NCBI RefSeq assembly: GCF_002434505.1
Contig: NZ_DJKE01000008.1
Location: forward strand, 733,300-797,299
Direction of reading: 5' to 3'
DNA: 64,000 nt
Source: Brevundimonas sp. UBA6550
GTDB taxonomy: Bacteria; Pseudomonadota; Alphaproteobacteria; Caulobacterales; Caulobacteraceae
Of the stretch, positions 19,962 through 28,965 are shown piece by piece. The notes below the pieces were generated by a model, which saw only the letters and a program-made list of their open reading frames with translations, made no database searches and was not told the origin of the DNA. Every line of letters starts with the position of its first letter. Positions within the stretch are counted from its first letter, which is position 1. Made by a program: the position numbers and the translations under genes.

Positions 19962-21056
19962 ATGGCCCTTAAAGTCGCGATCGTCGGCCTGCCCAATGTC
20001 GGCAAGTCCACCCTGTTCAACGCCCTGACCAAGACGGCGGCGGCCCAGGCGGCCAACTATCCGTTCTGCACCATCGAGCCGAACACCGGCGACGTCGCGG
20101 TGCCCGAGGCGCGTCTGAACGCCCTGGCCGAGATCGCGGGCTCCAAGGAGATCATTCCGGCCCGCATCACCTTCGTCGACGTCGCCGGCCTGGTGCGCGG
20201 CGCGTCCAAGGGCGAGGGCCTGGGCAACCAGTTCCTGGCCAACATCCGCGACTGCGACGCCGTGGCCTTCGTGGCCCGCTGTTTCGTCGATGACGACATC
20301 ACCCACGTCGAGGACCGGATCGATCCGATCGCCGATCTGGAGATCATCGAGACAGAGCTGATGCTGGCCGACATGGAGAGCCTGGAACGCCGCCGTCCCC
20401 AGTTGGAAAAGCGCGCCAAGGGCGGCGACAAGGAATCGGCCCTGACGCTGAAACTGGTCGATCTGGCCCTGGCCCAGTTGAACGCCGGCAAGCCCGCCCG
20501 CACCGCCGAAGTGTCCAAGGAGGACGCCAAGGCCTGGCACATGCTGCAACTGCTGACGGCGCTTCCCGCGCTCTATGTCTCGAACGTCGAGGAAGGCTCG
20601 GCCGACAAGGGCAACGACCTGTCCGACAAGGTCGCGGCCCGCGCCGCCAAGGACAACGCCAACTCGGTCGTCATTTCGGCCCAGATCGAATCCGAGATCG
20701 CCGTGCTGGATGACGAGGAGCAGCGCGAGTTCCTGGAGACCCTGGGCCTGGAAGAGCCCGGCCTGAACCGTCTGATCCGCGAGGCCTACAAGCTGCTCGG
20801 CCTGCAGACCTATTTCACGGTCGGTCCGAAGGAAGCGCGCGCCTGGACCATCAACGTCGGCGACACCGCGCCTCAGGCGGCAGGCGTGATCCACACCGAC
20901 TTCGAAAAGGGCTTCATCCGCGCCGAGACTATCGCCTTCGACGATTTCGTGGCCCTGCGCGGCGAAGCCAAGGCCCGCGAGGCCGGCAAGTTGCGCGCGG
21001 AAGGCAAGTCCTATGTCGTCAAGGACGGCGACGTGATGAACTTCCTGTTCAACTAG
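19962..21056 (+). CDS. ychF: Redox-regulated ribosome-binding ATPase YchF
   Basis: A 364-residue Obg-family P-loop protein: G1 GLPNVGKST (residues 8-16), NYPFCTIEPN switch segment, G3 DVAGLVRGASKGEGLGNQF, a coiled helical domain, and the C-terminal TGS domain (QTYFTVGPKEARAWTI to DGDVMNFLFN). YchF binds ATP rather than GTP and associates with ribosomes. It is normally close to pth; here about 4.5 kb of inserted metal-uptake genes separate them. AAGGAA lies about 8 bases before the ATG. Confidence 0.98.
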   Translation: MALKVAIVGLPNVGKSTLFNALTKTAAAQAANYPFCTIEPNTGDVAVPEARLNALAEIAGSKEIIPARITFVDVAGLVRGASKGEGLGNQFLANIRDCDAVAFVARCFVDDDITHVEDRIDPIADLEIIETELMLADMESLERRRPQLEKRAKGGDKESALTLKLVDLALAQLNAGKPARTAEVSKEDAKAWHMLQLLTALPALYVSNVEEGSADKGNDLSDKVAARAAKDNANSVVISAQIESEIAVLDDEEQREFLETLGLEEPGLNRLIREAYKLLGLQTYFTVGPKEARAWTINVGDTAPQAAGVIHTDFEKGFIRAETIAFDDFVALRGEAKAREAGKLRAEGKSYVVKDGDVMNFLFN

Positions 21057-21588
21057 GCGGCGCGGCGGGCGGGGTTTCGGCCCCGTCCTTCTTCATCATC
21101 TTTTCCAGAGGGTTGGCGGGGTCCGGCGCGCGTGGCGAGCCGGGGCAGCGCGCCAGCTTGGTCGTCAGCATGTCCCGATCCACATAGGTCAGGGTCAGGA
21201 CGTCGCCCGCCGTGCCCATGTGGACGCGCTCGTTCACGGCCTTGCCCTGGGCCATGCAGGACAGAGCCGCGACATAGCCTGATCCCCGCTCGTCGATTCG
21301 CGCAATTTCGCAGTTGTGGCCATAGGCGTCGAACCGCATCGGGGTGATGGTGATCGGGCTGTTCGCCCCTTGCGGTCTGGCGCACCAGGCGGGATTGGCC
21401 GCCCACACCCCCACGAAACTGCGCGGTCCGCGAGACGCCAGAGACGACGGCCCCGGCGGCTCCACCGGCTGCATGGCCTCGGGCGTGCGAAGCGGCGCGG
21501 CCGGTTCGTTAGGCGGGTTGACCTGATCGTCGCCGCACGCGGGCAGCAGGGCGAAGGCGGCAAGCGCCGGAAACAGGGCCGTTTTCAT
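21049..21588 (-). CDS. Putative lipoprotein of unknown function
   Basis: A 179-residue protein starting at MKTALFP (ATG 21588), with a signal peptide and lipobox ALLPAC. After a Pro-rich linker comes a soluble domain with conserved-looking FVGVWAANPAWC and four further Cys residues, possibly in disulphides, like small periplasmic proteins that bind or inhibit enzymes. Its last codons overlap the 3' end of ychF by 8 bases on the opposite strand. No family is recognised. Confidence 0.7.
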   Translation of the reverse strand: MKTALFPALAAFALLPACGDDQVNPPNEPAAPLRTPEAMQPVEPPGPSSLASRGPRSFVGVWAANPAWCARPQGANSPITITPMRFDAYGHNCEIARIDERGSGYVAALSCMAQGKAVNERVHMGTAGDVLTLTYVDRDMLTTKLARCPGSPRAPDPANPLEKMMKKDGAETPPAAPPS

Positions 21589-21636
21589 CTCGTGACAACG
21601 CAACGGCCAAGGTTCGGGTTCAAATCCTCACATTCA

Positions 21637-21659
21637 TTGCGGTTGATTCTAATAATCGT
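21637..21659 (+). promoter_or_regulatory. Fur-like iron box upstream of the haem-type receptor
   Basis: The stretch TTGCGGTTGATTCTAATAAT (and the following CG) holds an imperfect 7-1-7 inverted repeat (TGATTCT-A-ATAATCG) resembling Fur sites, and its TTGC..ATTCT core resembles alphaproteobacterial Fur boxes. It ends about 40 bases before the receptor ATG, a fitting place for iron repression. Confidence 0.45.
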
Positions 21660-21699
21660 TCGCAGTAACACCCCCGCCAATCACAAAGCGGGGCCATTG

Positions 21700-23910
21700 A
21701 TGCGCACTCTCCTTCTCCTCTCCACCGCCGCGGCGGCCGTCGGTTCGGCCCTGGTCGTTCAGCCCGTCCATGCCGAGGCGCCCGTCGCGGCCGCCCCCGC
21801 CGCAGAGGTCGATCCGGTTGTCGTGCTGGGCACGCGGTCGCGGCGTCTGGCGTCCAATGTTCCCGGCACAGTCAGCGTCATCGACGCGGAACAGATCGAG
21901 ACGATTCTGGCGACCGACATCAAGGATCTGATCCGGTTCGAGCCCGGCGTCAGCGTTCCGACCTCGCCCGCCCGCTTCGGCCTGGCCCTGTCGGGCGCCG
22001 GTCGCGACGGAAACTCGGGCTTCACCATTCGCGGCATGGGCGGTGACCGGGTGCTGATCGTCAACGACGGCGTGCGTCTGCCCTCGGGCTTCTCCTTCGG
22101 GGCCCAGGCGGTCGGACGCGGCGGCTACAACGATCTGGACCTGATCAAGTCGGTCGAAATCCTGCGCGGCCCCGCCTCGGCCCTTTATGGTTCGGACGGC
22201 ATCGCCGGCGCCGTGGCCTTCACCACCAAGGATCCGTCCGATTTCCTGGTCGGCGACCAGACCTTCGGCGCGCGCGCCCGCGTGGCCTATAACTCCGCCG
22301 ACGAAGGCTGGACGGAAGGGCTGGCGCTGGCGGGCCGTTCGGGTTCGCTGTCCGGCCTGCTGGCCTATACGCGCCGCGACTCCCAGGAGACCGAGAACAA
22401 GGGCTCGGTCGGCGGCGTCGGCGCGACCCGCACCCAGCCCAACCCCCAGGACCTCAGCTCCAACGCCTATCTGGGCAAGCTGGTGTGGGAGGTGAACCCC
22501 AACCACACCCTGCGGCTGACCTACGACCACCTCGATTCGAAGATGGACGGCGATGCGCTCAGCAGCCGGTCTTCGACCGTCCTGGCGGTTACCGCCCATG
22601 ACGAGACCCAGCGCGATCGCGTCAGCGGGGATTGGCGCTTCCAGGACTTCGCCGGTCTCAGCGACGGTTCGGTCTCCGTCTATTGGCAGGACTCCACCAC
22701 GCGCCAATACACGTTCGAGGATCGCGCCACCCTGGCCGACCGGGTGCGCGACGTCACCTTCGACAACACCGTCTATGGGCTGGCGGCGCAAGGTTCGCGC
22801 GTCTTCGGTCAGGGCGCGGCGGTGCAGCACCGCGTCACCCTCGGCGGCGACTGGTCGATGACGACGCAGGAAGGCGTTCGTGACGGCGTGGTCCCGCCGG
22901 TCGGCGAGACCTTCCCCATCCGCGCCTTCCCCAAGACCGAATACCAGCTGGCCGGCCTGTTCGTGCAGGACGAGATCGAGCTGATGGACGGCGCGCTCAG
23001 CATCATCCCGGCCGTCCGTTACGACTGGTACGATCTGTCGCCCAAGGTCGACGCCCGGTTCCCCGCCGCCGCCTCGGGTCAGAGCGACGATCACATCTCG
23101 CCCAAGCTTGGCGTGGTTTATTGGACCGGCGCGCACCTGGGCGTCTTCGCCAACTACGCCCTGGGCTTCCGCGCACCCTCGCCGATGCAGGTGAACAACT
23201 TCTTCGAGAACCCGGTCTTCGGCTATCGCTCGATCCCGAACCCGAACCTGTCGCCCGAGACCAGCGAAAGCTTCGAGGCCGGCTTCCGTCTGCGCGACAT
23301 CGATGTGGCGGGCGGCAAGATGCGGCTGAACACCACCGCCTTCGCCACCCACTACGACGACTTCATCGACCAGGTGGCGGTGGCCGGCAGCGGCGTCCCC
23401 GGCGTCGATCCGCTGGTCTATCAGTACGTCAACCTGACCGAGGTCGACATCAGGGGCCTGGAGGCCCGCGCCGACATCTATTGGGACAACGGCTTCAGCC
23501 TGGTCGGCTCGGCCGCCTACGCCGAGGGCGAACAGACCACCGACGGGCGCCGCACCCAACTGGGCAGCGTCGATCCGTTCAAGCTGGTCGCGGGTCTGAA
23601 CTACGCCGCGCCATCGGGCGCCTGGGGCGGTTCGGCCACCGTCACCTGGTCGGGCAAGAAGGATCAGGCGACCTATAATCTGACGTGTGGGACGACCTGC
23701 TATCTGGGCGACAGCTTCACCCTGTTGGACCTGACCGCCTATTGGAACGTGACGGAGCGGGCCACGCTGCGGGCCGGCGCCTTCAACGTGTTCGACGAAA
23801 CCTATGGCTGGTGGAGCGACGTGCGCGGCCTGTCCGCCGCCTCGACCGTCAAGGACGCCTACACCCAGCCCGGCCGCAACTTCGGCGTCTCCCTGACCCT
23901 GCGACTGTAA
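21700..23910 (+). CDS. TonB-dependent receptor of the haemoglobin/transferrin/haem-uptake type
   Basis: A 736-residue outer-membrane receptor: signal peptide ending near VHAEA, TonB-box-like VVVLGTRSRR, plug domain with FTIRGMGGDRVLIVNDGVR, VEILRGPASALYGSDGIAGAV, then the barrel with the FRAPSPMQVNNFFENP and NPNLSPETSESFEAG segments that are characteristic of haem and haemoglobin receptors (FRAP and NPNL boxes), and a C-terminal Leu-rich strand (LTLRL). ATG 21700 was chosen because the signal peptide begins there. A Fur-like site precedes it. It is followed at 36 bases by a DUF6607 gene, often its companion. Confidence 0.9.
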   Translation: MRTLLLLSTAAAAVGSALVVQPVHAEAPVAAAPAAEVDPVVVLGTRSRRLASNVPGTVSVIDAEQIETILATDIKDLIRFEPGVSVPTSPARFGLALSGAGRDGNSGFTIRGMGGDRVLIVNDGVRLPSGFSFGAQAVGRGGYNDLDLIKSVEILRGPASALYGSDGIAGAVAFTTKDPSDFLVGDQTFGARARVAYNSADEGWTEGLALAGRSGSLSGLLAYTRRDSQETENKGSVGGVGATRTQPNPQDLSSNAYLGKLVWEVNPNHTLRLTYDHLDSKMDGDALSSRSSTVLAVTAHDETQRDRVSGDWRFQDFAGLSDGSVSVYWQDSTTRQYTFEDRATLADRVRDVTFDNTVYGLAAQGSRVFGQGAAVQHRVTLGGDWSMTTQEGVRDGVVPPVGETFPIRAFPKTEYQLAGLFVQDEIELMDGALSIIPAVRYDWYDLSPKVDARFPAAASGQSDDHISPKLGVVYWTGAHLGVFANYALGFRAPSPMQVNNFFENPVFGYRSIPNPNLSPETSESFEAGFRLRDIDVAGGKMRLNTTAFATHYDDFIDQVAVAGSGVPGVDPLVYQYVNLTEVDIRGLEARADIYWDNGFSLVGSAAYAEGEQTTDGRRTQLGSVDPFKLVAGLNYAAPSGAWGGSATVTWSGKKDQATYNLTCGTTCYLGDSFTLLDLTAYWNVTERATLRAGAFNVFDETYGWWSDVRGLSAASTVKDAYTQPGRNFGVSLTLRL

Positions 23911-23946
23911 GCGACCATGTCCTCTCGAACCTCAAGGAAACGCCCG

Positions 23947-24921
23947 ATGCGCGCCATCCTGATCGCCGCCGCCCTGCTGACCGCGACCGCGCCTGCCGCC
24001 CTGGCCCAGCAGGCCGCCGCCCCAGTTGCAGCCACAGCGCCCGCCAACGCTTTCGAACGGGATCGCCAGTCGATCCTGGCCCAGGCCGGCCAGTACCGCG
24101 TCCACTTCGACATGCGCGAGAACGTCAGCTTCCGCGCCGACTACGACCCGCTGGAGGAGAAGCTGTCCGGCGGCAGCGAGATCGTGCGCGTCGTCTATGA
24201 CAAGGGCGACAAGATCAGCCTGCAGCACATCCTGGTCATGGAGCATGGCGGTCAGACCGTCGTGGTCAAACACTGGCGCCAGGACTGGACCTATCAGCCC
24301 GAGACGGTCCTGACCTACGCCGGGCCGAACCAGTGGACGCTGACGCCGGTTCCGGCCGACCAGCGCGCCGGCGCCTGGTCCCAGACGGTGTGGCAGACCG
24401 ACGATTCGCCCCGCTATGGCGGCGTCGGCCATTGGACCTACGACAACGGCCTGTCCGCCTGGACGTCGAACCCGACCTGGCGGCCCCTGGCGCGGCGCGA
24501 TGCGGTGCGCAATCCGGTCTATGACCGCTATCTGGGCACGAACCGCCATATCCTGAAGCCGGACGGCTGGGTGCATATCCAGGACAATATGAAGATGTCG
24601 GGCAAGGCCGGCGGCGAACCCATCGCCATCGTCCAGGAAGACGTCATCAACACCTACGACCGCTCCACCAGCTATTCGCCCCAGGCGGGCGACGACTATT
24701 GGGCCAAGACGCAGGGCTTCTGGGCCGCCGTCCGCGACGCCTGGGACGCCGCTGTGGCCGCCCACAATGGCGTCCATCTCGAGGAGGTCGGAGACACAGG
24801 CTCGGTCACCGGCACGCCCCTGATGGACCTGGCGCAGTCGGTGGCGGACGGAAAGACCGCCGAGTCCGCCGCCATCGCCCAGGCGCGCACCCTGATCGAA
24901 CAGGCCACGACACCCCGCTGA
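23947..24921 (+). CDS. DUF6607 family periplasmic protein, companion of the haem-type receptor
   Basis: A 324-residue secreted protein: signal peptide MRAILIAAALLTATAPAA with cleavage near ALAQQ, then a Trp- and Tyr-rich soluble domain (FDMRENVSFRADYDPLEEK, KHWRQDWTYQPE, VWQTDDSPRYGGVGHW) matching the DUF6607 family. AAGGAA stands before ATG 23947. Members sit next to TonB receptors; a role in handling the imported ligand is only inferred. A strong terminator follows, so receptor and this gene form a two-gene unit. Confidence 0.8.
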   Translation: MRAILIAAALLTATAPAALAQQAAAPVAATAPANAFERDRQSILAQAGQYRVHFDMRENVSFRADYDPLEEKLSGGSEIVRVVYDKGDKISLQHILVMEHGGQTVVVKHWRQDWTYQPETVLTYAGPNQWTLTPVPADQRAGAWSQTVWQTDDSPRYGGVGHWTYDNGLSAWTSNPTWRPLARRDAVRNPVYDRYLGTNRHILKPDGWVHIQDNMKMSGKAGGEPIAIVQEDVINTYDRSTSYSPQAGDDYWAKTQGFWAAVRDAWDAAVAAHNGVHLEEVGDTGSVTGTPLMDLAQSVADGKTAESAAIAQARTLIEQATTPR

Positions 24922-24946
24922 CCCTTCCCCAGCGCGGACGACTGAA

Positions 24947-24980
24947 ACGGCGGCCGGGCGACCGGCCGCCGTTCTTTTTT
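24947..24980. terminator. Bidirectional intrinsic terminator
   Basis: An 11-bp perfect stem (24947-24957 with 24962-24972) with a GCGA tetraloop is followed by TCTTTTTT on the plus strand. It lies between two convergent genes ending at 24921 and 24985; on the minus strand the tail is weak, so it serves mainly the plus strand. Confidence 0.9.
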
Positions 24981-24984
24981 GCAT

Positions 24985-26418
24985 TCAGCTCAGGACGACC
25001 CGGCCGTTCTCCATGCGGAAGGCGACACCCGTCCGTTGGAACAGCCTGGCGATGACGGCGGACGGATCGGCCGCGCCCTGATCCAGCAACCGCTCGACAT
25101 CGCCGCGCAGCGACGGATCGCGCGACACCCGCGTCAGGCCGCTCAGCCATTCCTCGCGGCTCAGAACGCCGTCGGGCTGGCGCAGCAGGGGCTTCAGGAA
25201 GTCGAACCAATCCCCGCCCGTCCGCTGTCGCTGCGCGCCCTCGGCCGCCAGGGCGAAGACGGCGCCGCAGGCGTAATAGGCCCGGTGTTCGCCGCGCGCG
25301 CCCGCCTCGGCCACCGGCCGTTTGGCCAGGTCGGCGCAATCGTCCACCTCGGACTGCAGTTCGGCGCGGTCGTCATAGGTCGCGTCCAGATGCTTCAGCG
25401 CACGCACCGCCATCAGGTCGGCTCCGCCCTCGGTGATCCAGGCCTCGTCGGCGAACTGATAGCGGATGGTCTGGCCCAGCCAGAAGTGCGCGCCCTCGTG
25501 ACCGATGAACCAGCGCGACCGCTCGCGGATTTCCGCCTGGGGCGTGGTCACGCCCCGCCCCTCGAACGACATCACGATCAGGCCGGGCAGGACGCTGCCG
25601 CCCATGCTGGTCATCCTCTCCGTCGGGCCGTTCCAGGCCGCCATGACGATGGGCGTGTCGCCGCCGGCGCCGGGCGCGCCCAGCCGGTCGCGATAATATT
25701 GACCGACATGCGGGGCGAATTCGCGGATCTCCTCGCCGATCCACGGGGGCAGGTTTGGGTCGATCACGGTGGACAGGCCCTGGCCCGGCGTCACCGTGGC
25801 GTCGCCCAGCAAAACATAGTTGCGCTCGTCCGTGGTGGTCAGGGCGTCGCGGCGGCGGCCGTTGAACAGCACCGGCCCGCTGTCGTCGCGCCAGGTCACG
25901 CGCGCCGGGCCGCCATCGACCTTTGTACGGTTCAGGTCGTCCGGCACCGCCTCCGCCGCCTGGGGCGAGGCCAGGGCGAAGACGTCCATCTGCCGCGTCG
26001 GCAGGGCGACCGCGCCGTTGGAAAACAGCAGGGTCGGATACTCCGCCTCCAGGTCCACGGCCTTCGGCTGGACGCGGAAACGCACCTCGCGCGGCACAGG
26101 GCCGCCATCGACGTTGCGGATGATGTCGTAATGGCCGCGCCGCTCCATCACCACGCCGGGCGTCTCCACCGTCCATTGACGCGGCCGCCACGGCTGGCGC
26201 GAATCCGTCTCCAGCGCCGAATCCATGAAGGCCCAGACCGGCGCGTCGCGCCCGAACCGATAGTCGATCATCAGCTGTCCGCCCTGGCGCGTCACCATCA
26301 CCTGGGCGCCGGCGTCATCGAGCGCTGCGGGCCGCGAGATGGTCGGGCCGGCGGCGCAGGCTCCGCCGGTCAGGGCGACAGCGGCAAGCGCAGAGGCGGC
26401 GAAGGCGTGGACGCGCAA
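24985..26418 (-). CDS. Secreted gluzincin-type metallopeptidase-like protein (M1/M61-like)
   Basis: A 477-residue protein with an N-terminal signal peptide and Cys near residue 21 that may be a lipobox. The zinc signature is visible: HEGAH within IGHEGAHFWLGQ, and exactly 18 residues after the second His a Glu in WITEGGADL, which is the HEXXH-X18-E spacing of gluzincins such as M1 aminopeptidases. The N-terminal half is beta-rich, as in M61/M1 proteins. Substrate is unknown. It ends against the DUF6607 terminator and is divergent from nothing; the WYL gene lies 74 bases upstream in the same direction. Confidence 0.8.
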   Translation of the reverse strand: MRVHAFAASALAAVALTGGACAAGPTISRPAALDDAGAQVMVTRQGGQLMIDYRFGRDAPVWAFMDSALETDSRQPWRPRQWTVETPGVVMERRGHYDIIRNVDGGPVPREVRFRVQPKAVDLEAEYPTLLFSNGAVALPTRQMDVFALASPQAAEAVPDDLNRTKVDGGPARVTWRDDSGPVLFNGRRRDALTTTDERNYVLLGDATVTPGQGLSTVIDPNLPPWIGEEIREFAPHVGQYYRDRLGAPGAGGDTPIVMAAWNGPTERMTSMGGSVLPGLIVMSFEGRGVTTPQAEIRERSRWFIGHEGAHFWLGQTIRYQFADEAWITEGGADLMAVRALKHLDATYDDRAELQSEVDDCADLAKRPVAEAGARGEHRAYYACGAVFALAAEGAQRQRTGGDWFDFLKPLLRQPDGVLSREEWLSGLTRVSRDPSLRGDVERLLDQGAADPSAVIARLFQRTGVAFRMENGRVVLS

Positions 26419-26492
26419 GGGCGATCTCCTGGCAGTCTGGTGAGGCGAAAAGCTTAGCCGCCGTCAACGCGCCGGGTCAGCTTACGGTTTCG

Positions 26493-27482
26493 TCACGCTG
26501 AGGTCCGATCGAGGGCGCGGCCCGCCGCCGCCAGCTCCCCGGCCATCACCGCCTTCAGCCGTTCGGGCGCCAGGATCGACGCCTGTTCACCCCAGGTGAA
26601 CAGATGCCAGGCCAGTTCCCGCATCCCCGAGGCGCGAAACCGCACGATCACGCCGCCGTCCGCCTGATCCTCGAAGCTCTGCGTGGGGTGCCAGCGCCAG
26701 CCCCTGGCCTCGGCCGCGCCTTCCGGCGCAATGCGGATGACCACATCCTCGATCTCGTCCTGATAGATGCCGAACGACTGGCTGGCGAAGACCGCCAGGT
26801 CGAAATCGGCGGGCGGCGCGGCCAACCCCTCCTGCGGGGCCACATGGCTCATCCGGTCCAGGCGGAAGGTCTGGATGCGTCCGGTCTCGCGGTCGGCGGC
26901 GACCAGATAGTTGGCCCGGCCGAACATGACGCCGCAGGGCGCCACGCTGCGCCGACGCGGCTCGGCCCCCGGTCGGGAATAGGTGAAACCCAACGGCTGC
27001 TGCGCCAGCACCGCGCCCCGGATGGCGGTCAGCATCGCCTCGTCCGCCGATGGGCGCGGCCCCGCCTGGACAGCGATGGTCTCCGCCCGCACCAGCGCTT
27101 CCAGGTCCGGCGCCATCCGGTTCAGGGTGGTGGATCGCATCGCGGCCTTCAACTTGCGCTCTAGCGCCTCCAGCGCCGCCGCCCGCGCCGGCTCGCCCGC
27201 CGCGCGCAAGGCCGAAGCGGCCTTGGTCAACTCCAGCATCTCGGTCGCCGTCGGCGCCTGTTCGAACGCCGACAGGCCGCCGCGGATGCGCCAGCGTTTG
27301 GTGGGCGGGTCGGACACCTCCTCGGCCTGGGGGAACAGCATCAGGACGGCGTCGCGCATCCGTTCGGCGGTGCGGCGCCCGGTGCGCATGTCGCGCGCCA
27401 TCTCGTCCAGCGTCAGCCCCTCGGCGCTGGCGGCCATGCGCCGCGCCAGCTCGATCACCATGGCCGCCTTGTCGTGTCTCAC
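26493..27482 (-). CDS. WYL-domain transcriptional regulator (YafY-type)
   Basis: A 329-residue protein: an N-terminal winged helix-turn-helix (residues 5-65, LTLDEMARDMRTGRRTAERM) and a WYL domain in the middle (about 150-215; GVMFGRANYLVAADRETGRIQTFRLDRM, abbreviated), followed by the C-terminal WCX region. WYL regulators bind nucleic-acid or nucleotide ligands and often control stress or defence genes, but none is nearby; the divergent 74-residue gene is the only candidate target seen. Confidence in the family is high, in the target low. Confidence 0.9.
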   Translation of the reverse strand: MRHDKAAMVIELARRMAASAEGLTLDEMARDMRTGRRTAERMRDAVLMLFPQAEEVSDPPTKRWRIRGGLSAFEQAPTATEMLELTKAASALRAAGEPARAAALEALERKLKAAMRSTTLNRMAPDLEALVRAETIAVQAGPRPSADEAMLTAIRGAVLAQQPLGFTYSRPGAEPRRRSVAPCGVMFGRANYLVAADRETGRIQTFRLDRMSHVAPQEGLAAPPADFDLAVFASQSFGIYQDEIEDVVIRIAPEGAAEARGWRWHPTQSFEDQADGGVIVRFRASGMRELAWHLFTWGEQASILAPERLKAVMAGELAAAGRALDRTSA

Positions 27483-27574
27483 CGCGCCTCCCGAATGCTA
27501 CGTCCGTTTCTGACGCAACAGTGGTGCAAAACATCATCATCGACAAGAGGCCCCCGCTTCCAGGAGATCGTCAC

Positions 27575-27799
27575 ATGGCCCGCTTTCAACCGACGTCCGC
27601 CGTCAACGCCAGCCGCTACATCATCGTGCCCTGCGAGGCGGAGGGGTCGTCCGACCTGGCGGTGATCTGGGATCGGCTGGAGGAACAGGTGGTCGATGTC
27701 ATCTCGGCCGCCGCCAGCCGTCGCTACTCCGACGAGGACATGCTGTGGGACGAAGGCCGGGCCGCCGAAACCGCGACGGAATGGCGGATGGCGGCCTGA
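27575..27799 (+). CDS. Small hypothetical protein (74 residues)
   Basis: Starts at ATG 27575 behind a near-perfect AGGAGAT, which makes it a convincing gene despite its size. It is soluble, acidic and mostly helical (LAVIWDRLEEQVVDVISAAASRR), with no Cys pair motif, signal or membrane segment. It is divergent from the WYL regulator (92 bases apart), so the shared intergenic region may carry the regulator's operator. No family recognised. Confidence 0.65.
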   Translation: MARFQPTSAVNASRYIIVPCEAEGSSDLAVIWDRLEEQVVDVISAAASRRYSDEDMLWDEGRAAETATEWRMAA

Positions 27800-27809
27800 A
27801 CCGTTCAGG
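27795..27809. terminator. Short palindrome covering two convergent stop codons
   Basis: CCTGAAC-C-GTTCAGG contains the TGA of the plus-strand small gene and the stop of the minus-strand acyltransferase. It may act as a minimal bidirectional end, though it lacks T-runs. Confidence 0.3.
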
Positions 27810-28896
27810 CTGTCCTGGGCTTGGTCCAGCGGTCGATCATCCGCTGGGCCGGCTGTTCCACCAGCCGGTGCGCGACGACGGCGACCGCGACGATCAGGCC
27901 GAACATGGCGATGGCGAACAGGTCGTTCAGCCACACCGAGCCGAAGTCGATCCGTCGCCCGTTCGGCAGCCAGTCCAGCTTGCGCCCGACGATCAGCATG
28001 ACCGTCAGGATGAACATATGGACCATGTAGATGGCGAAGGACCATCGCCCCAACGTCACCAGCGCAGGCCGGTCCAGCAGGCGTGACAGGGCCCCGTTCT
28101 CGCCCGCGAACACCCAGACCAGCCCGACGAAGACCAGGGTGACGGCCACCGTGATCGGCCCCGTGGCCCAGCCGATGAAGACACAGGCTGCAATGACGGC
28201 CGCGACCTCCAGCCCCGTGGCCGCCGCGCCCTTCAGGCGGGGAATGCGGGTCCATACGCCCTGCAGCAGACAGCCCAGGAAGAAGCCATAGACGGCGCGC
28301 GGCACCGCGAAGTCGAACGTCGTGTTCATCCAACGGCGGGCGTAGGCCAAAACCAGCAGGCCGCCTATGATCGCCAGGACCAGGCCGATCCAGCGGAACC
28401 GTCTAGGCGCGATCAGCACCAGTCCGGCGAAGATCAGATAGCAGGCCCACTCCGCGCTCAGCGTCCAGGCCGGCCCGTTCCAGGTCAGATAGGGATGGAC
28501 GTGCCACGCCTGAATCAGCGCCAGATTGGTGAAGATGGCCTCGACCGAGCGATCGCGCGTGAACGGCGCCGCCCCGTCGAAATGGAAGACCAGCCGCGCC
28601 AGCTCCAGCCCCAAGAAAGCCCCAAGCATCAGCAGATGCAGCGGCCAGATGCGCCCGAACCGCCGCAACATGAACCGCCCCGCATCCCGCCCCGACTTCA
28701 AGCGCTCGGCATAGGCATGGGCGATGACGAAGCCCGACAGCACGAAGAAATAGTCCACGAACAGATAGGCGTGCTGGATGAAGCCCCAGTCCCGCCAGTG
28801 GCTGGCGACGGGCATATGGAACATGACCACCAGGATGGCGCAGACCCCGCGCAGGGAATCCAAGGCTTCGAAACGTTGGTGCGCGACGATCTTCAC
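27805..28896 (-). CDS. Acyltransferase-3 family membrane protein (OafA/YrhL-like)
   Basis: An integral membrane acyltransferase that adds acetyl or other acyl groups to surface sugars. The family opening FEALDSLRGVCAILVVMFHM, with its conserved Arg-Gly and His, begins near the N-terminus, and the YFFVLSGFVIAHAY and RRFGRIWPLH segments follow; about ten membrane helices can be counted. The GTG at 28896 gives 363 residues with homology starting about 6 residues in; a TTG at 28938 would add 14 residues. Neither has a clear ribosome-binding site. Its polysaccharide substrate is not shown by the surroundings. Confidence 0.88.
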   Translation of the reverse strand: MKIVAHQRFEALDSLRGVCAILVVMFHMPVASHWRDWGFIQHAYLFVDYFFVLSGFVIAHAYAERLKSGRDAGRFMLRRFGRIWPLHLLMLGAFLGLELARLVFHFDGAAPFTRDRSVEAIFTNLALIQAWHVHPYLTWNGPAWTLSAEWACYLIFAGLVLIAPRRFRWIGLVLAIIGGLLVLAYARRWMNTTFDFAVPRAVYGFFLGCLLQGVWTRIPRLKGAAATGLEVAAVIAACVFIGWATGPITVAVTLVFVGLVWVFAGENGALSRLLDRPALVTLGRWSFAIYMVHMFILTVMLIVGRKLDWLPNGRRIDFGSVWLNDLFAIAMFGLIVAVAVVAHRLVEQPAQRMIDRWTKPRTA

Positions 28897-28965
28897 GGGC
28901 GCGTGATAACGGGTCTTCAAGCGGTGCGATAGAGGCAAGCATGGGCGCTGGCGCGCTGAGATTTC

